Source: Leptospira_B sp964571605
GTDB taxonomy: Bacteria; Spirochaetota; Leptospiria; Leptospirales; Leptospiraceae
Assembly (NCBI GenBank): GCA_964571605.1
Contig: CAZNCS010000263.1
Coordinates: 1-5,313 of the forward strand
DNA length: 5,313 bases
Direction of reading: 5' to 3'
The number at the start of each line of letters is the position of its first letter. Positions within the stretch are counted from its first letter, which is position 1. Positions 1 through 5,313 of this stretch are shown here, piece by piece. Made by a program: the position numbers and the translations under genes. The notes below the pieces were generated by a model. The model ran no database searches. It saw only the letters and a list, made by a program, of their open reading frames with translations, and had not been told where the DNA came from.

Positions 1-965
1 TCAACCAAAAAGGTTCCGGAGTAGTCTGCGTTTACGTAGCGATCGGTCAAAAAGCCTCTACAGTTGCAACCACCGTAGAAAAATTGAAAGCAGTCGGCGC
101 CATGGATTATACCATCGTGGTTGCGGCTTCGGCTTCCGATCCGGCTCCTCTGCAATATATCGCTCCTTATTCCGGCGCATCTATGGCCGAATATTTTATG
201 TATAATGAGAAAAAAGCCACTCTGGTAGTTTACGATGACTTGTCCAAACAAGCCGTAGCTTACCGCCAAATGTGTCTTCTTCTTCGTAGACCTCCGGGTC
301 GGGAAGCGTATCCTGGAGACGTATTTTATCTCCACTCTCGCTTGCTCGAACGCGCAGCCAAATTGGACGAAAAATACGGAGCCGGTTCCATGACCGCACT
401 TCCTATTATCGAAACCCAAGAGGGCGAGGTTTCCGCATATATTCCGACTAACGTGATTTCGATCACAGACGGTCAAATTTATCTTCAATCCAACTTATTC
501 GCTTCGGGTGTTCGTCCCGCTGTGGATGTAGGGATTTCCGTATCTCGGGTGGGTTCTGCCGCTCAGATAAAAGCCATGAAACAAGTGGCGGGAAAAATGA
601 AATTGGAATTAGCTCAGTTCCGCGAGTTGGAAGCATTTGCACAACTTGGAACAGAGTTGGATCCGATCACTCAATCCCAATTGGATAGAGGATATCGCAT
701 CGTAGAGATGTTGAAACAACCCGTTTCCAGCCCTTATCCTGTAGAAGAGCAAGTAGTCGAAATTTTTGCAGTAACCAGAGGACATATGGACAAAGTTCCT
801 GTTCCTAAGGTGAAAGAATTTGGATTACATCTTTTGAATACACTTCGTACCCAACAACCTCAAGTTCTAAATGCAATTCGTACCGAGAAAAAGATTTCCG
901 ACGAAGGCAAATTAGGAGAGGTGATCGGTCAAATTGTGACTGATTACCTCAGGAACCTGAAGTAA
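1..965 (+). CDS. atpA: ATP synthase F1 subunit alpha, 3' portion (5' end outside window)
   Basis: This is the C-terminal 320 residues of the alpha subunit, the non-catalytic nucleotide-binding partner of beta in the F1 head on the cytoplasmic face of the membrane. The reading frame is open from base 3, and bases 1-2 are the end of a split codon. The first ATG or TTG codons seen (for example the TTG at 84) are internal, because the residues before them (GSGVVCVYVAIGQKAS) already match the family. Visible landmarks are DYTIVVAASASDPAPLQY at residues 35-52, the Walker B-like VVYDDLSKQ at about 75-83, LLLRRPPGREAYPGDVFYLH at about 92-111, and ISVSRVG at 178-184. R182 in that last motif (codon 546-548) is the arginine finger that completes the catalytic site of the neighbouring beta. 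The P-loop lies upstream, outside the window. About 180-190 residues are missing compared with a typical protein of about 500-510. The C-terminal helical domain is complete and ends in TAA. Identity is certain. Confidence 0.97.
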   Translation, partial: NQKGSGVVCVYVAIGQKASTVATTVEKLKAVGAMDYTIVVAASASDPAPLQYIAPYSGASMAEYFMYNEKKATLVVYDDLSKQAVAYRQMCLLLRRPPGREAYPGDVFYLHSRLLERAAKLDEKYGAGSMTALPIIETQEGEVSAYIPTNVISITDGQIYLQSNLFASGVRPAVDVGISVSRVGSAAQIKAMKQVAGKMKLELAQFRELEAFAQLGTELDPITQSQLDRGYRIVEMLKQPVSSPYPVEEQVVEIFAVTRGHMDKVPVPKVKEFGLHLLNTLRTQQPQVLNAIRTEKKISDEGKLGEVIGQIVTDYLRNLK

Positions 966-967
966 GC

Positions 968-971
968 GGAG
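968..971 (+). promoter_or_regulatory. Shine-Dalgarno site for atpG
   Basis: GGAG lies seven bases before the TTG at 979 and just after the atpA stop codon. It decides in favour of the non-ATG start, which also gives the conserved gamma N-terminus (ATPREIKKRI). The first in-frame ATG would remove the start of the essential N-terminal coiled-coil helix. Confidence 0.75.
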
Positions 972-978
972 CAAAATC

Positions 979-1839
979 TTGGCTACACCCAGGGAAATAA
1001 AAAAGCGGATTAGTTCCGTCACAAATACCCGGAAGATCACCCGGACAATGGAAATGGTCGCGACGGCCAAATCCAAAAAATTAAGCGACCGGGTGAACGC
1101 TTCTCATCCTTTTTCGAATAAGATCAAGGAATTGGTAGGTGCGCTTGCGTCTTTAGCCGCGGTCGTTAAAAGTCCTTATCTTAGGAAACCGACTCAAATT
1201 CGTTCTGTGGCATTACTTGTGATCACCGCCAATCGGGGCTTATGCGGGGGATACAATTCCGGCACGAATCGTCTCGCAAAGGCGAGGATCCTAGAGTTAA
1301 AAGAGAAAGGTGTGAATGTTCGGCTCTTTTTGGTCGGTAAGAAAGGGATTTCCTTTTTCCGATTTGCCGGAGAGAAAACCGAAAAAACCTACACTCATAT
1401 CGACGATAAGTCCGGTTATAACGAAGCGGAAGAATTTGCGAATTTTTTCTTAGGTCTTTTTGCAAACGAAGAAGTGGACGCAGTGGAAATTATCTCCACT
1501 GTTTATCATTCTTCCGCAAACCAGCAAGCCGAAGTGACTAAGGTTCTTCCTTTCGAAGCTAACGGAGAATCTTCCGTTGGAGTGAACGTATTGTATGAGC
1601 CGAGTCCGGAAATCATTCTGGAATCTCTGCTTCCCCTAGTCGTAAAGACTGCATTTTTAAAGGCGATTTTGGAAGCGAACTGTTCCGAACAGATCGCAAG
1701 ACGCGCAGCGATGAAATCCGCTACCGACGCGGCCTCCGAGATGATCAAATTACTGACCCGTGGTTACAACCGCGTTCGTCAGGCAAAGATCACTCAGGAG
1801 ATCTCGGAGATCGTAGCGGGAGCCGACTCGCTAAACTAG
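979..1839 (+). CDS. atpG: ATP synthase F1 subunit gamma
   Basis: The gene encodes the 286-residue gamma subunit, the rotating central shaft that couples the c-ring to the alpha3beta3 head. The length is normal for bacteria. The N-terminal helix (residues 1-55, with TPREIKKRISSVTNTRKITR and MEMVATAKSKK) and the C-terminal helix (about 210-286, with EQIARRAAMKSATDAA at 237-252) form the antiparallel coiled coil that enters the F1 head. Between them is the Rossmann-like domain, with its hallmark ANRGLCGGYN at 84-93. The start is a TTG codon, supported by a GGAG site seven bases upstream and by the family N-terminus. The gene begins 13 bases after the atpA stop and ends in TAG, 22 bases before atpD, so it is almost surely co-transcribed with both. 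Nothing is missing or broken. Confidence 0.97.
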   Translation: MATPREIKKRISSVTNTRKITRTMEMVATAKSKKLSDRVNASHPFSNKIKELVGALASLAAVVKSPYLRKPTQIRSVALLVITANRGLCGGYNSGTNRLAKARILELKEKGVNVRLFLVGKKGISFFRFAGEKTEKTYTHIDDKSGYNEAEEFANFFLGLFANEEVDAVEIISTVYHSSANQQAEVTKVLPFEANGESSVGVNVLYEPSPEIILESLLPLVVKTAFLKAILEANCSEQIARRAAMKSATDAASEMIKLLTRGYNRVRQAKITQEISEIVAGADSLN

Positions 1840-1849
1840 TTTTCGTATT

Positions 1850-1853
1850 GGAG
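1850..1853 (+). promoter_or_regulatory. Shine-Dalgarno site for atpD
   Basis: GGAG lies eight bases before the ATG at 1862, in the 22-base gap after atpG. It has standard spacing and supports the chosen beta start. The gap is too short to hold a promoter of its own. Confidence 0.75.
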
Positions 1854-1861
1854 CTACTTGG

Positions 1862-3265
<1,404 letters not shown>

Positions 3266-3266
3266 A

Positions 3267-3650
3267 GTGGCAGCACCTAAACTCAACGTTTCGGTAATTT
3301 CCCCTGAGAAGCTCCTCTTTCACGGCGATGCGGATAGTATCGTCGTTCCTGGAAACGAGGGGTTCTTTGGGGTGTATCCGGGCCATACGGCCCTTGTATC
3401 CCTTCTGGGGATTGGGGTCTTGGAAGTCAGACAGGGATCCAAAACCAAATACGCAGCGATCGAAGGCGGCTTTTTCGAGGTCCGGGACAATAAGGTGACC
3501 ATATTGACCGACCACGGTAGCCTAAAAGAAGATATCGATCTGACCTTGGCCCAAAAAGCTCTGGAAGAGGCGGAAGCTTTGCCCAGTTCCTCTGAAAAAA
3601 ATACTCTCATACAAAAAGCAAAAACTCGAATTTTAGCAGCTTCGCGCTAA
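3267..3650 (+). CDS. atpC: ATP synthase F1 subunit epsilon
   Basis: The gene encodes the 127-residue epsilon subunit, which binds gamma and the c-ring and can inhibit ATP hydrolysis through its C-terminal helices. The N-terminal beta-sandwich covers about residues 1-85, with the family signature GFFGVYPGHTALVSLLGIGV at 32-51 and an AAIEGGFFEV strand at 63-72. The C-terminal helical hairpin covers about 88-127. Length is close to the usual 130-140. Where ATP-sensing Bacillus-type epsilon subunits have I(L)DxxRA, this protein reads IDLTLA at 90-95, so the arginine is replaced by L94; that suggests weak or no ATP binding by epsilon, which is an inference. The start is GTG, one base after the atpD stop, with GAGGG six bases upstream. 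It is the last gene of the atp cluster and the usual end of such operons. Confidence 0.96.
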   Translation: MAAPKLNVSVISPEKLLFHGDADSIVVPGNEGFFGVYPGHTALVSLLGIGVLEVRQGSKTKYAAIEGGFFEVRDNKVTILTDHGSLKEDIDLTLAQKALEEAEALPSSSEKNTLIQKAKTRILAASR

Positions 3651-3690
3651 TATTTCGGGGTTCTAGAATCCGAAAATTACTAATAGGGAC

Positions 3691-3720
3691 GCTTCTCTCC
3701 GGAAGACCGGGAGAAGCTTT
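3691..3720 (+). terminator. Likely terminator of the atp operon
   Basis: GCTTCTC (3691-3697) pairs with GAGAAGC (3711-3717), and after one bulged T (3698) CCGG (3699-3702) pairs with CCGG (3707-3710) around an AAGA loop. This makes an 11-pair GC-rich stem that starts 40 bases after the atpC stop. Only three T's follow (3718-3720), then CCGC, so the U-tract is weak. It may act as a partial terminator or as a 3' stabilising stem. The position just after the last atp gene supports a role in ending or trimming that transcript. Confidence 0.55.
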
Positions 3721-3721
3721 C

Positions 3722-3757
3722 CGCAAAAAGAATCCTCCAAACACAGGGGATTTTGCG
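3722..3757 (+). other. Second, weaker intergenic hairpin
   Basis: CGCAAAA (3722-3728) is the exact reverse complement of TTTTGCG (3751-3757), leaving a 22-base loop. Alternatively CGCAA pairs with TTGCG and then AATCC (3731-3735) with GGATT (3748-3752), across a four-base bulge. The element sits directly after the terminator-like hairpin and inside the 13-base inverted repeat. It has no T run of its own, so it is more likely part of a larger RNA fold than a terminator. Confidence 0.4.
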
Positions 3758-3759
3758 CT

Positions 3760-3765
3760 TATAAT
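3760..3765 (+). promoter_or_regulatory. Possible -10 element for the acidic repeat gene
   Basis: TATAAT is a perfect match to the sigma-70 -10 consensus and lies 78 bases before the ATG at 3844. The region about 17 bases upstream (around 3737-3742) does not resemble TTGACA and there is no TGn extension, so the promoter call is weak. A start near 3772 would give a leader of about 72 bases that includes the hairpin at 3796-3818. The hexamer overlaps the right arm of the 13-base inverted repeat. Confidence 0.35.
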
Positions 3766-3795
3766 TTTCGGATTGTATTTCCCGCTTATATCGGG

Positions 3796-3826
3796 GATGC
3801 TCCGGAATAGAGAGCATCGGATTTTT
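3796..3826 (+). terminator. Terminator-like hairpin in the leader of the acidic repeat gene
   Basis: GATGCTC (3796-3802) pairs with GAGCATC (3812-3818) around a nine-base loop, followed by GGA and five T's (3822-3826). This is the shape of an intrinsic terminator. It could be a back-up terminator for the atp operon. However, only 17 bases lie between the T run and the ATG at 3844, too few for a promoter, so any messenger for the downstream gene must read through it. That fits an attenuator. A small CCCG/CGGG hairpin (3781-3784 with 3792-3795) lies immediately upstream. Confidence 0.5.
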
Positions 3827-3836
3827 AGTAAATTGT

Positions 3837-3841
3837 AGGAA
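3837..3841 (+). promoter_or_regulatory. Closely spaced Shine-Dalgarno site for the acidic repeat gene
   Basis: AGGAA precedes the ATG at 3844, with only three bases between AGGA and the start, shorter than the common 5-9. An in-frame TAA at 3829-3831 rules out a start much further upstream, and the next in-frame ATG (3919) has no good site before it. The ATG at 3844 remains the best choice, possibly with modest translation efficiency. Confidence 0.5.
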
Positions 3842-3843
3842 GC

Positions 3844-5313
3844 ATGGCGGACGATTTTACGATAGACGAAGGCAAGGGAATTCCTGCGGGAAGCGGAGAC
3901 GATTTTGATCCAAGTGAAATGAGCTTGGACGAAATCGATTCTCTTTTGTCTAACGAGGACGATAGCTCCGATTTTAATTTTGATTCCTTACCCGTTGATA
4001 CCGGTAGGGACTCGGGCGGATTTGAGGATTTGCTCGCTTCATCCGGAGATGAGTATCCGGATGATCTCGTAAATTTTGAACCGGATGACACCGAGTTCGG
4101 TTCCGATTTGAGCCAGCTAGATGAAACAGTTCATCTGGACGAAGATTTCGATTTTGATCTCACAGATCCTTTGATAGATGCCGAAATCGATCGGCTTCTG
4201 GATATAGAAGACGATTATACTCCGGAAACAAAACCGAGTTCTTCCTCGGGAGCACCTTCTTGGAAGGACACACCTGCTCCGTCGGCTAGCTCAGATCATG
4301 AGGACGGATTTGGAGATTTGGGTGGATTGGACTTGGGGGATTTTTCCCAACCGGGAGAAATTCCTGCCTCTGCTTTTCATTCGGAAGATAAACCGTTCGA
4401 ATGGGCAGGTGAATCTTCTACGGGATCCGATCTACTTGCGGATGGTGACGATATTGTAGGTTTTGGTGATCTAGAAACGGATGACGAAACACCTATCTCT
4501 TTATCGGACGACGAATTACATAATATTGATATAAGTGTGGATCTCGCCGACTTCAACATGGACGACGACGAGGTCGAATCACAGGGTGTTTCCAGTTCTT
4601 CGTCTCACGGTCATGACGATGATTTTCTCTCAGACGACGAAGGTCCGATTTCTCTCTCAGAACACGAGTTAGGCGATATTATGGAAGAGGACTTCTCTCC
4701 TAATATCGAAGAAGAAGGTTTCGGAGATTTGGGAGGTGGTGATTTTACTCCACCTAGTTCCGAACTTTCCGAAGACGTAAATTTCGAAGGAGAGGATGAG
4801 GAAAAAGACATCGCACTTTCCATAGATGAATTGGATCATCTTCTTTCCGGAGATGAGACCACCACTAGTTCGGAAGAAGACGCAGATTCTTTTGCAGATC
4901 TGGAAAATTTCGGAGACTTGGACTTGGGCTCTTCAGGAGATACTGAGTCTTCTTCTTCCGATTTTATGATGTCGGGTGATGCTGAAGATGATGCGAACGA
5001 ACCGATCGCACTTTCGGACGATGAACTCGGAAATCTACTTTCTTCCGGAGAGGAGGAAGAGGATCAAATCGAGCCGATCGATTTGGATGCCTTGGATTTA
5101 GGTGAAAACACTTCCTTCCAATCCGATCTGGAAATGGATGCGCCTCCTTCCGATGACGAATTGGATCTGAGCGATTTTAATTTTGAGGCGGGACCGCCCG
5201 CGGATACGGACGATGATGAAGCGCCGATCGCTTTGTCCGAGGAAGAAGATGATTCTATCTCTCTTCCTATTTCCGATTTTGAAAATTTCGGAACTGAAAC
5301 CGAAACAAGTCCT
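3844..5313 (+). CDS. Large acidic repeat protein with FliM-like ELDxLL motifs, 3' end outside window
   Basis: An uninterrupted frame of 490 codons runs from ATG 3844 off the right edge with no stop. I do not recognise a named family. By hand count it has about 98 Asp and 62 Glu (about 33% acidic) against five Lys and two Arg; no Cys was seen. Ser, Gly, Leu and Phe are also frequent. No signal peptide or membrane segment is visible, so it is probably cytoplasmic and largely disordered. Two motifs alternate. One is close to I-A/S-L-S-x-D-E-L-x-x-L-L, at about residues 27-36, 111-119, 217-228, 268-279, 322-335, 387-400 and, degraded, 461-469. The other is FGDL, at about 156, 207, 293 and 356. 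The first resembles the CheY-binding N-terminus of FliM, which hints at a scaffold or docking protein; this is inference. Consistent codon 3 usage and protein-level repeats support real coding. The unseen C-terminus may hold a folded domain that defines its job. Confidence 0.88.
   Translation, partial: MADDFTIDEGKGIPAGSGDDFDPSEMSLDEIDSLLSNEDDSSDFNFDSLPVDTGRDSGGFEDLLASSGDEYPDDLVNFEPDDTEFGSDLSQLDETVHLDEDFDFDLTDPLIDAEIDRLLDIEDDYTPETKPSSSSGAPSWKDTPAPSASSDHEDGFGDLGGLDLGDFSQPGEIPASAFHSEDKPFEWAGESSTGSDLLADGDDIVGFGDLETDDETPISLSDDELHNIDISVDLADFNMDDDEVESQGVSSSSSHGHDDDFLSDDEGPISLSEHELGDIMEEDFSPNIEEEGFGDLGGGDFTPPSSELSEDVNFEGEDEEKDIALSIDELDHLLSGDETTTSSEEDADSFADLENFGDLDLGSSGDTESSSSDFMMSGDAEDDANEPIALSDDELGNLLSSGEEEEDQIEPIDLDALDLGENTSFQSDLEMDAPPSDDELDLSDFNFEAGPPADTDDDEAPIALSEEEDDSISLPISDFENFGTETETSP
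3922..5253 (+). repeat. Dispersed short repeats: ISLSxDELxxLL motif, about seven copies
   Basis: The copies in the acidic protein are MSLDEIDSLLS (residues 26-36), LIDAEIDRLLD (110-120), PISLSDDELHNI (217-228), PISLSEHELGDIM (268-280), DIALSIDELDHLLSGDE (322-338), PIALSDDELGNLLSSGE (387-403) and the worn PIALSEEEDD (461-470). From the third copy the spacing between the central leucines is 51, 54, 65 and 74 residues. Synonymous codons differ between copies (for example 4492-4518 against 5002-5028). The repeat is therefore conserved as protein rather than as recent DNA duplication. Each copy could form a short amphipathic helix within an acidic linker. Confidence 0.75.
4306..5292 (+). repeat. 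Dispersed short repeats: G/N-F-G-D-L motif
   Basis: A second motif alternates with the ELDxLL copies in the acidic protein: GFGDLGGLDLGDF (residues 155-167), GFGDLETDD (206-214), GFGDLGGGDF (292-301), NFGDLDLGSS (355-364) and a partial NFG (481-483). Related D-F-N/D-F patches occur at 43-47, 101-105 and 444-447. Each full copy precedes an ELDxLL copy by about 10-35 residues, apart from the first, which is further away. Together they suggest a compound unit of roughly 50-75 residues. The function is unknown. Confidence 0.6.

Larger units (their letters stand above)
3667..3774. repeat. Perfect 13-base inverted repeat enclosing two hairpins
   Basis: AATCCGAAAATTA at 3667-3679 is the exact reverse complement of TAATTTTCGGATT at 3762-3774. 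The 82 bases between the arms contain two smaller hairpins (3691-3717 and 3722-3757), so the transcript could fold as a closed three-way junction. It might be a structured 3' end of the atp messenger, a small RNA, or a miniature mobile or repeat element. The sequence alone does not choose between these, and no target-site duplication was recognised. Confidence 0.6.

Noticed and set aside
84..86. TTG at 84 as the start of a 293-residue protein.
   Set aside because: The frame is open to the left edge and the 27 residues before it match the alpha subunit, so this is an internal leucine codon of atpA.
3653..3675. A hairpin formed by TTTCGG (3653-3658) and CCGAAA (3670-3675) just after atpC.
   Set aside because: It is short, has no T run, and competes with the left arm of the longer 13-base inverted repeat. 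It was kept only as an alternative fold.
3797..3838. A 13-codon leader peptide frame (ATG 3797 to TAG 3836-3838) that spans the leader hairpin.
   Set aside because: The G-rich stretch touches the ATG, leaving no workable ribosome-site spacing, and the peptide has no run of one amino acid as in classical attenuators. It is probably chance.
3825..4823. Three Ser-rich open frames on the minus strand opposite the acidic gene (3825-4091, 4377-4559, 4611-4823).
   Set aside because: They are the reverse complement of runs of Asp, Glu and Ser codons in the acidic gene (GAT, GAA and TCC read as ATC, TTC and GGA), which removes stops by chance. They have no convincing ribosome sites.

Overview
The window holds the 3' part of an F1Fo ATP synthase operon, in the order atpA (3' end), atpG, atpD, atpC, all on the + strand. 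It is followed by a structured intergenic stretch and then the 5' part of a large, very acidic, repetitive gene that is still open at the right edge. Moderate GC content, TTG and GTG starts in a tight atp cluster, and an acidic Asp/Ser/Leu repeat protein with FliM-like short motifs suggest a spirochaete of the Leptospira group. Leptospira uses an F-type synthase, whereas Borrelia and Treponema use V-type enzymes. The genus call is an inference from general resemblance, not from a search.

Bases 1-3650 are the catalytic sector. AtpA and AtpD form the alternating alpha3beta3 ring, AtpG is the central rotor shaft, and AtpC (epsilon) sits at the foot of the shaft and can brake ATP hydrolysis. Gaps between these genes are 13, 22 and 1 bases, each next gene has its own Shine-Dalgarno sequence, and nothing between them looks like a promoter, so they should be one transcript. 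The parts for the membrane sector and delta (usually atpB, atpE, atpF, atpH) and the first third or so of atpA would lie to the left.

Bases 3651-3843 are non-coding but full of structure. There is a GC-rich hairpin (3691-3717) that could end the atp transcript, a second weaker hairpin (3722-3757), and a perfect 13-base inverted repeat (3667-3679 with 3762-3774) that encloses both. A perfect TATAAT hexamer (3760-3765) and a second terminator-like hairpin with five T's (3796-3826) follow, just ahead of the next start codon. Because only 17 bases separate that T run from the ATG, any transcript of the next gene must cross the hairpin, which makes it a candidate attenuator.

Bases 3844-5313 encode at least 490 residues of a probably disordered protein. 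About one third of the residues are Asp or Glu, only seven are Lys or Arg, and no Cys was seen. It carries about seven spaced copies of a short motif close to I-A/S-L-S-x-D-E-L-x-x-L-L, alternating with an F-G-D-L motif. The first motif resembles the CheY-binding N-terminal segment of the flagellar switch protein FliM (LSQxEIDALL). This gene is the least explained and most interesting part of the window.
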